Source: Astrocystis sublimbata
Lineage: Eukaryota > Ascomycota > Sordariomycetes > Xylariales > Xylariaceae
Length of the DNA: 64,000 bases
Reading direction: 5' to 3'
Assembly (NCBI GenBank): GCA_022453515.1
Contig: JAJNNY010000044.1
Location: 248,001-312,000, forward strand
The notes under the pieces: generated by a model
Database searches by the model: none
What the model saw: the letters and a program-made list of their open reading frames with translations, nothing else
What the model was told of the DNA's origin: nothing
Made by a program: the position numbers and the translations under genes
In this document: positions 11,875 through 22,564 of the stretch, in pieces
How positions within the stretch are numbered: position 1 is the first letter of the stretch
Layout: each line of letters opens with the position of its first letter

Positions 11875-13812
11875 AGCAGGACCCCTGCATCACGACCACC
11901 CCCCATTACGACCAGGCCCTTGGCAACACCACACCCACACCTTCCTAAGCTATTTAAACCACTAATACGCTGTTTGAAAGCCGTTTTCTGGTGTTTTTAT
12001 TAGTTTCTAGCGTTTATAACCTCTATAACCTTTTTTGTTTCTGTATCCTCGCGTTCTGGGATGTTTTTATTGGCGGCTTCGTTTGCATATACAATTCTTC
12101 GGCGCAATTCGCGTTTTGCCTTTCGTACGTGCGTTATACGAGTAAACAACTTGTAAGGCGCTATTTTAACCGCCTTACGCTTGCTTTTATTGTTTTTTTT
12201 AATTTTGGCTTCTAGAATTGCGACTTTTGCCTCTAAAAACGCGATGGTTTGAGCCTTCTGATCTAAAGCCTTACTAGCCTTTGCAGAAAACAGCCTTTGC
12301 GATGGATTATTAAATAAAGGGTAAGTTGCTGCTAGCTTTTTTGTATTAGCTTGCAGTTATTGGCTTCCAGAGGGTGTTTCTATAATGATTTTAGAGGTTA
12401 TTGTTAAGAAATTAGGTATAGCGGGTCGTTCTTCTGCTGTAAGCGTTAGTACTACTGTTTTTACAATACCCTTCTTTTCGAGCATCACGTATTTCGAGGA
12501 TAGCGGCACCTAACGATCCTTTGGACATATCCCAGCTGTTGCCCAGGCCTTTTTTATGGTTCTTGGCTTTAGAGTGTCTTCACGAGCCACTTTATACGCT
12601 ATCACCATGTCTTTTTTGGAAGGCTTTAAGCCAAGGCGCCCTATAGGTGTCTCCCGAAGCTCGTTTTTCAACTTTTTCTTTAATAATCCGAAGACTCCTA
12701 CATCCAACGGCTATAGTACGTAACTATAATAGGGTTTATAAAACAATAGCCATATCTTATTTGAAAGGCAAATCCAAAGGAACTCGTTATTTATATAAGA
12801 TTTATAGCTATTATATACTAAAACACACCATATTTTACTAAAACAAACGCGAATATAAAGAATAAACAGGTCTTTTAGCTACTTTAATACAATAATATTA
12901 CTAGTCTACCTATTAGGAAAATAATCAAATCGCCAATTTTTAAACAGACCGCGATTTTTATCTGGAAACTACTAACTTTAAACTTAAACGCCCTTCTAGA
13001 TTAGCAACGGCAGTAAAGTTTTACCAGTGGCGCTAATATACTTAAAGGCAGTGATCTATTCGCCTTTTTTAATAGCTCTCTTAAAAGTCTAGCGTATAAA
13101 AGTATTAGTAATCACAAAATAATTACTACTAATGCCTTAAGCCATACTTATCTCGTTAGTATTAAAAAAACGTTCTAAAGGAATATTTGCTATTTCTAAG
13201 GCCTTAAGGCGATCGAAAAAAATATTAATATTAACCGCTATTACGCTGTTAATACGCGTATAATCGATAGATTTAAATCTAACAAACTTAACTGCTTTGT
13301 TTCAAGCTAAAAACCGGGCATACTACCTTTTATTAAGGTTTCTATCTATACTAAAAGCTTTTAATATATATTTAATTATAAGTTTAAAAGTAATATATAA
13401 TAGTATAAAGCCTAGCCTAGCCTGCCCTATAGCCCAGTCTGCTAACTAATATTTATTATAAGCAGACAATACTTAAAGGTTAGCGTAAGCTTCTTTTCGA
13501 GTGGGGATACTGCGAAGCCGATAGCGTAGGTACGATCTATTAATATCCTAGTTACGTGCTGCCTTCGCAACTAGAGTTCTAAGCTAAGCTGCACGAAAGG
13601 CAGCCGCCGCGCGGTATTAATCAGAAAACAAAGGTATAACGATAAGGAGCAGTTAATTCTAAAGAGAATAAGCGTAAAAGATTATCGTAAGACCTAGATA
13701 CGGTCGCGTTATTAAGCATTGTTTAATTAGAGTGGCTGGGAGTAATAGCGCGTTTGCGGGGGTCCCTGGGCCTGGTCGTGATGGGGGGTGGTCGTGATGC
13801 AGGGGTCCTGCT
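11875..13812 (-). mobile_element. Fot/pogo-like DNA transposon inserted at TA
   Basis: 45-bp terminal inverted repeats at 11875-11919 and 13768-13812 differ at one position (T versus C), and each is flanked by TA (11873-11874 and 13813-13814), the target duplication of Tc1/mariner-pogo elements. The length of 1938 bp fits Fot1-type elements. A minus-strand transposase relic contains YVL*PLDVGVFGLLKKKL and IKKAWATAGICP, the C-terminal end of DDE_1 transposases. Other parts are RIP-eroded. The element sits in the F-box/ankyrin gene. Confidence 0.88.
12300..12740 (-). pseudogene. Fot/pogo transposase, C-terminal part
   Basis: The minus frame from about 12740 reads PLDVGVFGLLKKKLKNELRE, then KPSKKDMVIAYKVARE and TIKKAWATAGICPKDR, ending at TAG at 12510-12512; it continues beyond in the same frame with VMLEKKGIVKTVVLTLTAEE. 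PLDVGVFG is the hallmark after the third acidic residue of pogo-type DDE transposases. Upstream catalytic domains are not recoverable because of AT drift. Confidence 0.7.
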
Positions 13813-14452
13813 TATAGATCAAGGGCGTATACCCATAGGCATCCTCGGCATTCGGGTTCATTCCTTTCGCCTCTATAAGGTATGTTATTATTTCCAAGAG
13901 ATCTGCAGCTGCTGAAACGTGAAGAGCCATGTAATTATTGTTATGTAGAGAAGCCCCTTCATTGATTAGGAACATTGCCGTCAGACTTTGTTTATTGATT
14001 AGAGCCAACAATAACGGCGTCCAGCCTCGGATGGTCCGTATATCGATGGATACTCCATTTTGGAGCAAGAGCGCAACACTGTCTCGGAGGCCATTCAGAG
14101 CAGCTATGTACAATGGTGAAAGCTGGTGGTGAAGTGTTATTGATTCCCAACCTGTGGGTATAGCCCAATGCTCCGGGCGCAGAAATGTGTGTGAGATCTC
14201 GGTATCGAATGTCCCTTGGAGGTCCGCACCCGCATTGATAGCTGATTGTAATGCCTTAACAGAGGCATCTTGGCGTACATATTGACAGATTCTGGGCAGA
14301 GCTGAGGATCGGTCGTATTTGACATTATGCTCATAGAGAGGTTGGATGTATTGTGATTTCAGATACAGGGAACAACGGCAGACAGCCGCGAGGTCTGCAG
14401 GTTTGCATGAGGCCGCAATCCGCCAGTGGAGCTCTGTAGGTAATCTAAGCAT
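13813..14452 (-). pseudogene. F-box/ankyrin-repeat protein gene, disrupted by transposon
   Basis: The frame starts at ATG 14452 with an F-box-like segment (MLRLPTELHWRIAASCKPAD, residues 1-45) and then ankyrin repeats (LSPLYIAALNGLRDSVALLL, WTPLLLALINKQSLTAMFLI, YMALHVSAAADLLEIITYLI, YGYTPLI). F-box/ankyrin proteins are usually substrate adaptors of SCF ubiquitin ligases. The open frame runs on to 13727, but its last 29 codons are the transposon terminal repeat, so the native protein is interrupted after GYTPLIY. The remainder lies at 11700-11874. No stop occurs before the insertion, so the transposon may have been the first inactivating event. Confidence 0.75.
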
Positions 14453-15517
14453 GATTCATACTTCAGAAGAGCATAAGGAGAAAGAAGAGGTTGAGAGGAC
14501 TGGGCGCCTTTTTATTTCGCTGATGACTGGACTAGCCGACCGCTTCACGAAGCTAGGCGAAGGCGTAATTACCTAATCTAGGAATATGCCAGGACAATTT
14601 GAGCTTACCTGCTCGAGATAAAAGCGGGCAGAGCAATAACGAAAAACCTATTGAGAGGGCTTCTGTAAAAAGTGACAAGAACAAAGCCGATGGCTGGAAA
14701 TGGGATCAATTCTCTCTCGGGGCTTGGATCAAACGATTAACAACATGATAGCGGAACATGAGTCGAAGGCATATAACCTGATGATTGGAATTGAATTGTG
14801 TGAGACTAGGCCAATTGAACATGTCTGGAGTGATCTAGTCGCTCAAGTGAAGAGATTGTATCTTTGAAACAAGTACCTCTACGTTACGGGCTACACTAAA
14901 CTTGTGAGTGCTCTCATGAAATCTCAAGCTTCCTCCCTCAGCTTTCGCGATTTGGTAACCAAGCCAAACGATGCTTTCTGCTCTGATATATTTAGCTGGG
15001 ATAGTAGATTCTGGAGCTATGATATCCATCAAGTTCGCACATGTTCGGAAAGATGGAAGTTGCTGACGAGCAAAAGAAAGGCCTTGTGAAGCAATATATA
15101 AGACGGTTGGTCTACACTGACGGATCCAGGGGAGTCATGAGAACCCCTCATATGCAGGTGTAACCAACAGAAGAAAGCCAGCAGCAACCTGGGCCTTGGC
15201 CTTGATGCCTAAAGGTCCGAGGGGCTCCGAAGCCGCCCTCAAGGACTATTCGAGAGGGTTATAAATAGAGGGCATTCGTCCTGCCTGATCACAATCAGAA
15301 GGAAGGACATGGACCCTTTAGAGCCCTAGAGAATTATTAGCTGAATATGAAGCAATTCCAAGTCCTAGAAATCCAGCCCTTGTCACAAGGACCGCCAGCA
15401 CTAACAACTGCTGATGTTGCTAGATGTCAGCTCATGATTGCGAAGACATGAATATAAGGCAGGACATTGTCGTCAGCGTGGCGGTGAAGTACAAAATCGG
15501 TCATTTTCGTAGCAAGT
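14453..15517. other. No gene recognised
   Basis: GC-balanced. A minus-strand frame at 14835-15032 (65 codons) could be an exon remnant, but I cannot connect it to anything. Much of the sequence reads as non-coding in all frames. Confidence 0.4.
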
Positions 15518-16174
15518 TCAAAGTTTTTGCTCGTTCCTTCGATCTCTGGTCATCTGCCAATGGGCCAAGATAGCGCATAAGAGCGCAGCATTGGATGATG
15601 GACATTGACATCCCTTCACTTTCCACTTTTTCCCCAAGAGGTTCAAATACGCATCTAGATCATCGACGAACTGATGGATACTTGTGAAATGCTCGTCCAT
15701 GCCGATGTCCGATCCTTCTCCTTAGGAAGCATCTCCGTATAAGTCTGGACCTGCATCAACTGGGTTCGCCACACACTATGACATATAATAGTAGTGCCAT
15801 TGCTCGATAATACTACTATCAAATGATAGTTTGCCAAGGCGATGCCAGTGTTTTCCTTGCGTAGGAACCATGTTTATCAACTCATTGCAAATTCCTTTGC
15901 TAGCTGATACCCAACCTTGGCTGTTCAACAAACACCCTGCTTTCTCAAACATATTGGCAAGTGTTTCTCCCGCGCTTTCAGCATTCCATCCTTTATCGTA
16001 TGGGATGTGGACAATTTTGCGAGCGTCGCGAATAAAAGTTTCGATATAGGGTCGAGAATGAGGCAGTCCCTGTCCAAGATGCACCAATGGCCTTTCCATT
16101 CCGAAAATCCACATTTGTGATGGGAAGTTCATGTCCACAGTCGATTGTTTGCGGCGCTCCGTTTTTGTGAGCAA
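15518..16174 (-). pseudogene. Unrecognised ORF with two in-frame stops
   Basis: The frame 16174 to 15518 is open for 218 codons except for TAG at 15776-15778 and TAA at 15722-15724; each is one C-to-T step from CAG or CAA. It reads protein-like, for example ESAGETLANMFEKAGCLLNS and FVDDLDAYLNLLGKKW. I recognise no family. GC content is normal, so only light RIP or ordinary decay is needed. Alternatively the two stops lie inside an unrecognised intron. Confidence 0.4.
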
Positions 16175-17081
16175 TCGCCAAGTATCGAAGATAGAGTTCG
16201 AGAAGTTCCAGGCTTGAAACTCGGTGATCGCATATGCAGTCTATACGCCTCGGTGATTACTAGCTACAAGCCGCGAGTCAAAATATCTCCGAGTACTGAG
16301 TTCAGTGTGCTGATGTCCCAATGACAAATAGCCAAGGTCTCCCTTTCTCCTGAGCTTCTCTTTCGTGTTCGTAGTGGATCATCTGTGGTCACTCTTTCTT
16401 TTGCAATGTAATCGAATAGTCACAAACAGAACGCAGCTAACAGGTTACACGCTACAAAAATCAATGATCCACTGCCCGCTGCAAAGTCTTGTATCATTAC
16501 CTGCAAGACCAAGGATACCTGCAGTATTCCCGAGAGACGACGAGGCGTTACAGGCCGGCGCACGCAACGAATGTCTGCTCAAGAGAGACAGCCACACAGC
16601 GCTATCCGGAGATTCCGCGGGAGCTAGACTCCTGGCTACGCAGGATGGGCCAGTTTGAACAGGGATCCTTCCAACTCGACCCTCGACCCCAGCTATGGGC
16701 TGGTCGTGGTGATTCCCTAGAAACTGTCTATCAAATTAGTTTAATATTCATTTGGTAATTCCGGGTCCCCTCCCACGGGTGCAGAATGTCTTGAGCACCC
16801 AGTAGATGTAAAATAGGTGGGAAAGGCGGTCAACAAAGGTTACACCCACCCGCCCTTGTGCATTAGCTCCTGGAGATGTATCATCGGTCCATACAGGCAT
16901 GATAGATGATGAACACAAGAGGTCCGGTGCAGCCATTCAGAGGGCAGGGCCCGGATTGCTAGGGCCGCACATCACGTACGCCAAGTTGGACTCATGGATT
17001 GCTCAAAGGAGTATTGGATGAATCAATCAGAAAAAGCTACAATGAGATCTAACTCTGTTTCGGAACATCTACTCAGCTCTA
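16175..17081. other. No gene recognised
   Basis: Overlapping plus-strand frames of 89-97 codons lie at 16365-16758, none with a recognisable domain. The rest appears intergenic. Confidence 0.4.
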
Positions 17082-17899
17082 CTACTTGTGGTTCTTGAAG
17101 CATCCCCCTTCTATTGCCCGGGTAAAGTCATCTGGCTCTGACATGAGAACAGGCACTGATTGTTCAATCTTGTCCAACCAATTCAATACATCTCGACGAG
17201 CAACTTCGTTCAAACCACAACCATGATCCCCTTCTTTCGCTATATGAAGAGTAACTGGTCGCCCCTTTTCCTTATATCTTCTTGCCAGAACTATCGAGCC
17301 TTTGCATGAAACTTTGCTGTCTTCGAGTGGGTGAAAGATATGTAATGGCGGGGATGATGGCGGAACGTGATTCTCCACGGACATAGCCTTGATCTGATCC
17401 TTTGTTGGCTCTTTGCCCAGTAGGTTGTTCCGACTCGTATGGTGACAAAGGTCGTCTTCCATCGACGTGATAGGATAAACCCCTACTATGGCCTTCACGT
17501 TCAGGTGCTGGACTGATGCGAGATAGGCTGGGTGGAACCCAGCTGAAAAGGCGAGGACGATCAGTGATTTTCCTTCGAAATTATTGAGGTACGCCAGGAG
17601 ATCTCTCTTCGCTCGGTCGCCGACTGGGTAACCGTCCGTTTTGATGGTCGTGTAATTCTTGACCAGAATGGTGTCGTATCCATTTTGGGTAAGCCATTTG
17701 ACATTAATATTGCCGTCATATTGCAAGCCAATATACTCATATGCTCCTCCAGGAACAAGCAGTACGGGACAGGGACGTTTTGGTTGCGCAACGGCAACGA
17801 AGTACTCAAAATCCACGCTGGTGGTATGCGTTAGTAATTCAACCGGCTAATACGTGGAAATCGTGTTAGAACGTACCTCGCATCTGGACTATGCTCCAT
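17082..17899 (-). CDS. Alpha/beta-hydrolase (esterase/lipase-like), two exons
   Basis: Exon 1 is 17899-17877 (ATG at 17899). An intron of 59 nt at 17876-17818 has donor GTACGT, branch TTACTAAC and acceptor CCAG. Exon 2 is 17817-17082. The phases match and give 252 residues. The protein shows the alpha/beta-hydrolase fold order: oxyanion-hole segment VPGGAYEYIG, nucleophile elbow LAFSAGFHPAY (Ser in a G/A-x-S-x-G box), acid loop FHPLEDSKVS and catalytic His in EGDHGCGL. The layout and size are closest to small BD-FAE/Aes-type esterases. The first Gly of the elbow is Ala, which is tolerated in some relatives. There is no signal peptide, so it is probably cytosolic. It appears intact. The substrate is unknown. 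Confidence 0.82.
17818..17876 (-). other. Intron of the alpha/beta-hydrolase gene
   Basis: 59-nt intron with consensus donor GTACGT, branch point TTACTAAC 11 nt before the acceptor and acceptor CAG. Removing it joins AG to C, giving Ser, in frame. Confidence 0.8.
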
Positions 17900-19679
17900 T
17901 GTGTAAGAGAAAGAGCCAGGACTGGATAATGTTCAAAGGACAAGATCAAGGAGAAACAGAATCGTCTGTATATGGCTGCTGATGCTCGGATCCTGAATGC
18001 CTAATGTCGGTGGCTGAGGGACCTTCCTGTCAGGCCATGCTGATTCTACAAGAACCCGACTTTCATGACTTGAGAACCCCCTGAGACCGAAGATCTGCGT
18101 GAATGCTTTTCTCGTAGCCACTAGTTGTCTGGCTTTAGTTTTGGATGAAGGTTGCTTTTCCCTGATCCCGTGAAGAACACAATAAGATTGTAAGGAGTCA
18201 AAAAGAGGAAGCAATTCGCGCTATCCTGACTCCCCTCGTATCATTGGCTGACAAAATGAATTGGTTCCGGTTGATAGCCAATAATCCTTTTGCGGTTACA
18301 CTTACTCATCCTTCAGGCTCCTCTGTCCAAGCGAGTCTCGACGCTTGCGGCTTAGATCCGCTTCAAGCCGCAGCTTGCTGTCAGTTTGCACAATCACTGT
18401 TTCAGCCCTGATTTGTGTTCAATGAATCATGCAGCACCATTTCTTCTGTTGATGTTAGACCGAGAAGTACCTGCCGGAAGACCCGGGCCCCGGGCTTACG
18501 CACCGCGTCTTAGGGTCTTATTTGTGTAGAGTCTACCAAAAAAAAAAGGATAGTGCGGTTAGTATTACATGCTTCTCTGCACACGCCCTGTTCCAAAATG
18601 AATCGTGTTGTATGCCTTGGTAGTGAGCCACTCAACACTTGGTGAACCATCATTATGTGCACTGAATTTTGCGAGATTGTTCCCTATCATGAGACATAGG
18701 ATCATGTGGTGACAGGTAGGCATGGCTACGCGTGGCTGCATAGCTGATTAAAGCAGTCAGCTGGCGAGGGTATGAGGTTTTGTACCGGGTCCACACTTGC
18801 CATACTATCGGCTTCACACTTGGGTCTATATCGCAGGGTTAGCTCACGGGAATGGGCGGATTGTTGTGTGTTGTCAATGTATAAGCTGATCTTGGCTCAG
18901 CTCCGTTGGTCTTCAAGGCGTATTGAACAATAGCTGGCTGCTTGAATGGACCATAGGCTTGTGATAATACTCAACATCAAAGGCGCCTAGGCCGTCCATC
19001 CCACATGTACGAATCTGATCGACCAATAAGGGATGGCAGCATTTCACATAACCCCGGTTACCTACAGCAATTGGAACTACTTCCCTCAGTTAAGTGGCTC
19101 GCGGCTGCAGAATTTGTTGGCCCTGGTGGTGATGGGCATGGGTGGTGTGGCAAAGCCAAGGAAATCTGCATCCACAGGAATACATAAGCTTTCCTATTTG
19201 GAATCCCGCCTCGATAGTTGCTGGCTTTGAAAACAATCTACAAAGCATATAATTGATTATTTTCCCCCTCATACAAGGTTATTGGGTATTTGTTCAACAT
19301 TTATTGCTTAGTTCAACATATAACGTTTGCAACCATCTACCATAAGTCTTTATCCGATGTATAAACAAGCCGAGTCAAAATCACATCGGGACCCTGAATG
19401 GAAAGTAACAGAATGTGTACGTGCGACAATCCTATGACGCTGAAGTCAACTAACAATAGGAATCAGTGTCATTGCAGTTACCATAACCGCTACCCCACTC
19501 AGCTGTGCACGAAAACAACCTATCTTGGCTGGTATCCAATATGCCACCACGAACTCTGCGAGAAATGTCCGAAACTCGACATAGCCAGGATGTCACTGGG
19601 AATGCTCGATGGAAAAGGCCGATGGAAAAAGCCACGAAAAGATGTCAACACCTAAAGACCGTGAACCTTTGGAATTGAA
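17900..19679. other. No gene recognised
   Basis: GC-balanced interval. Minus-strand frame 17933-18214 and plus-strand frames near 19005-19230 and 19398-19655 (the last with many Cys) are too short and featureless to call. Confidence 0.4.
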
Positions 19680-20264
19680 TCAACCAATTCCGATGATTGG
19701 GGCGGGATGACTGGTCTGGATTGGAGAGAAGTAGTGTTTCTTCAAGGGTAGAGTCTGTACCAGGCCTCCATCGATCTCGAACGAGATGAACAGAGAAGAT
19801 AGACACGAATAGACGAGGATTTTCAGTTGGTTGCCGGTGCTGGGGCGAGCCCCGGGGGTGCTCTGGCTATCGAAGCATTGTACAATGGTGGTCGAGATAT
19901 CGCCGGAAAGTCCGATGGCACAAGAACCGTAGATTCGATATTTCATCGCGCCGCCAGAAGTTCCGTCGAAGGATTGCGCAATGATGTGAAAGATGAAGAT
20001 ACAGAAGAACAGACTGATGGTGTCTTCCCGGGATGGCCAAGAACGCCAGAAGACGACCCCAGCCACTCCAACCACTCCGTCTAACACTAAACACCGTACC
20101 ACGAGCAAGAAGATCCGGGCGAGAGTATTGCTTCGTTTGGGGACGCGAACCGACGGCGGGGAGCGGAGTGGGATTGTCGATATAGCAACGAAGTGAAGAA
20201 GGAGAAACGAAGGGTAGGCATAACGTAATGCAACAAGAAGCTTCGAAAGAGTGCTTGCTTGCAT
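19680..20264 (-). CDS. Putative integral membrane protein, 194 aa
   Basis: Single open frame from ATG 20264. Hydrophobic segments suited to membrane helices lie near residues 13-31 (YPSFLLLHFVAIS), 50-72 (IFLLVVRCLVLDGVVGVAGV), 82-97 (TISLFFCIFIFHIIAQ) and a weaker C-terminal one (ILVYSCLSSLFISF). Short basic loops separate them. I recognise no family. It could be a complete small membrane protein or one exon of a larger one; the next gene upstream on the same strand is also a membrane protein. Nothing indicates its transport or signalling role. Confidence 0.45.
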   Translation of the reverse strand: MQASTLSKLLVALRYAYPSFLLLHFVAISTIPLRSPPSVRVPKRSNTLARIFLLVVRCLVLDGVVGVAGVVFWRSWPSREDTISLFFCIFIFHIIAQSFDGTSGGAMKYRIYGSCAIGLSGDISTTIVQCFDSQSTPGARPSTGNQLKILVYSCLSSLFISFEIDGGLVQTLPLKKHYFSPIQTSHPAPIIGIG

Positions 20265-20608
20265 TGTCGAACGGTGTCTCGTAGTAGCGGTTGGGAATTG
20301 ACAACTTCTATAGAGAGTTGAGAAAAGTAGTATAAAAAGCAGAGGTAAAGAAAGCAGAGGTAAAGACAGCAGGTCTACAGACCTCTTAACCCATTCAAAC
20401 GCTAGAAAGTCGCGGCAACCGGAAAGCCACGCACCCTATTATGGAAGCAATGCCAGGTGCATAAACCGATCACACCATAACCATGTACATGGCTTATATT
20501 ACGAGGATTACATTCATTGCTTATCAGAGACACCCATTCACCCCTGGTCATATACGTAGATAGTATGCTCGCACGTTCCGTACATGTCCCCGACACCCGG
20601 TGGATCGA
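20265..20608. other. Intergenic between two minus-strand membrane-protein genes
   Basis: Contains a short direct repeat (GCAGAGGTAAAGA at about 20339 and 20355). No gene seen. Confidence 0.4.
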
Positions 20609-20950
20609 CTACCGCTGTGTGAGCCACATCAGACCCAAGGCAACCACCCCTACCAGGAGTGCCCAGGTGACGACCTCTACGTCAGGAGAAGGTTAGTTTG
20701 CGTTTGCACCGAACCAAACCGAGGTAAACGTACTAGCGAATGTTCCATACTTCCAGAGTCGCTCGCAGAGGCAAAGTGCCTTGTAGATAGTAATCATTGC
20801 CAAAGCGGGGAGAACGCCTGTGATAGCAGGGGATCCGAAAACGAGTAGCCAAAGGAAGGGTATTGCAAGCGAATTCGCGGCCAGGCAAATGTGGTGAACC
20901 AAGGAGATGAGATGATGAGGAATTTGATCTTTCAGGGGCCCAGAAGGCAT
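20609..20950 (-). CDS. Small membrane protein with one intron, 94 aa
   Basis: Exon 1 is 20950-20734 (ATG in CATCATGCC). An intron of 57 nt at 20733-20677 has donor GTACGT, branch CAAACTAAC and acceptor TAG. Exon 2 is 20676-20609 ending in TAG. The two exons total 95 codons in frame. Three hydrophobic stretches are visible: SLAIPFLWLLVFGSPAITGV, LPALAMITIYKALCL and VTWALLVGVVALGLMWL. The last is encoded mostly by exon 2, so reading without splicing loses a helix. No family recognised. Confidence 0.6.
20677..20733 (-). other. Intron in the 94-aa membrane protein gene
   Basis: 57 nt with consensus fungal donor GTACGT, branch CTAAC and acceptor GACGTAG. Confidence 0.7.
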
Positions 20951-20968
20951 GATGGGAAGTAAGCAGCC

Positions 20969-20994
20969 TTTCCAAGTCCTCAAGGACTTGGAAA
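20969..20994. repeat. 11-bp perfect hairpin upstream of the small membrane gene
   Basis: TTTCCAAGTCC, four-base loop TCAA, then the exact complement. It ends 18 nt upstream of the ATG at 20950, so it would lie in the 5' UTR or core promoter. Confidence 0.6.
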
Positions 20995-21406
20995 TCAGGA
21001 ACGAGGGGGCGCGCTGGTAGCTCTAAGGTCGCTCAACCTGCGCTGCGATTCGGCAATCCCTTGCCGCAAGGTGTCCAGTTCAAGTTCGAGTTCGTGGATT
21101 CGTTGCTGAAGTTGGTTTAATTGATCACGGGATTGACTCTTTTGTTTGTTGAGCTCCTCTTGGACTCTATACGATCAGCAATATACCTCAGGTTGCGTGA
21201 CTGTGAAAGCAACCATACTGGCGTATTCTATTCTGAGTGGCTTTCGCTGATTCTCTGTCAGCTATTTCCTTTTGTTTCTCTAGATCAGTTGGGACGTCAG
21301 GTTGACCTATTGTTAATAAAATCATCCCATGCTCCATGAAAGCTCGCGATGGTGGTAGGTTGCTTGCTTTGGTATTTGCAGAAAGTGGCGGCGCAGTGGA
21401 CTAAAA

Positions 21407-21501
21407 TCCACCTACCCACCTAGTTCATACTCTGAGCAGATACCTCACCTAAGTAATAGGCGAGAGATCTGCTCAGAGTATGAACTAGGTGGGTAGGTGG
21501 A
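21407..21501. repeat. Foldback: 35-bp perfect inverted repeat with 25-bp spacer
   Basis: Left arm 21407-21441 and right arm 21467-21501 are exact reverse complements. The 95-bp unit could be a MITE-like foldback or a snapback from replication. I see no convincing target duplication. Confidence 0.85.
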
Positions 21502-21951
21502 CAAGGGTCAAGTTCGCGTACAGACGTGTCATGAATATAATAGAATACGGACGAGAAGATCGGGCCACGCAGCCTTTTGTCGAAGAGAAACAGCAGTAAG
21601 AAAAGGAAATTGAGATTAGCAATAGAAGATGCTACAGGATTAAATAGATGGAGAAAGTGCACAAGTTGGTGCAGGCTAGATAAGCTCTTGAGCGATGGGC
21701 CTTCAACACACAAGAAACCCTCCATCATTATACAACAGTCCCCTCTACCTAAGATCCGAAAAATGCTGGGTCTCAGTCTGCAGGCCGATAGGTTAAAAGG
21801 GGATAGATGACAAAGATGAAGCTTCGTCAGTCTCATTGAGCCCGCAAAACAAAACAATCGTACAAAAACACAGCCTTCTACATGTTGTCGCGGAAAGTAG
21901 ACGCTTGGGAAACATCCAGGCTATGGACTTTAGTACCACTCACGTCTATGA

Positions 21952-22562
21952 TTACATGATTGTGCAGCAGCCATTGGCACCTCCGGGAGATTGTAATCCG
22001 ACCCATTCTTTGACCAATTCCTCGAAAACACGTAGAACACCTTGGTAGTCCGTTGCCGACATGTCAACAAACAGGCAGCCAAGTCTCTCTGCGAGCTCAG
22101 CTCCGTCTTTGGGGGTTACAGTTCTGTCGGCCATCTTGTCGCTCTTGTTGCCCACAATCACAACCGGTGGCATTGTTTCAGTTGAGTCCAAAGTCCCCCG
22201 GGCCTGCAACTCATGGGTCCGTCGGCACAGATATTGAACCCTGTCGAAAGATTTCCGCGACGTAACGTCGAACACTACAATTGTGCAACGCGTTTTTTGG
22301 ATTCTGACATCTCTCAGCTTACCTTTATCCTCCAGGTCTAGACTGCCAGCTAATTCAAGAATCTCTAGTGGATAGGATTGATTATCGATAGAAATTCGCG
22401 TTCGAGTGATTAATCCATTACCAGTTGGGTTGTACTATCCAAATAACAGATTGTTAAATAATGTAAATAGATGAATAGAACAGAAGAACATACTTCTTTG
22501 ATGAATTCTTTATGGCACAGTTGGTGAATCAGCGTACTTTTCCCAACACCGCTATCCCCGAA
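21952..22562 (-). pseudogene. Ras-like small GTPase, 3' part, split by transposon
   Basis: Exon segment 22562-22494 begins inside the P-loop (FGDSGVGKSTLIHQL). An intron of 59 nt at 22493-22435 (GTATGT to GGATAG) follows, then exon 22434-21952. Motifs: G1 GDSGVGKST; switch I YNPTGNGLITRT; G3 region LEILELAGSLD instead of LDILDTAGQEE; G4 GNKSDK; G5 SAT; C-terminal CAAX box CTIM for prenylation. The first 17 codons lie at 24458-24408, and the Fot-like element 22565-24407 sits between with TA on each side. The excised gene would encode 200 residues, normal for Ras. The coding parts have no stops, so the insertion is the only visible lesion. The G3 divergence suggests a Ras-family member with altered GTP hydrolysis. 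Confidence 0.88.
22435..22493 (-). other. Intron in the Ras-like gene
   Basis: 59 nt, donor GTATGT, branch-like TTTAACA, acceptor GGATAG. Removal joins GAA to TAC in phase 0. Confidence 0.75.
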
Positions 22563-22564
22563 TA

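Noticed and set aside
13727..13812. Last 29 codons of the ankyrin ORF as native protein
   Set aside because: They are the transposon terminal inverted repeat, duplicated at 11875-11919.
19005..19655. Short plus-strand ORFs at 19.0-19.7 kb
   Set aside because: They overlap in several frames, have no recognisable domain and no splice structure linking them.
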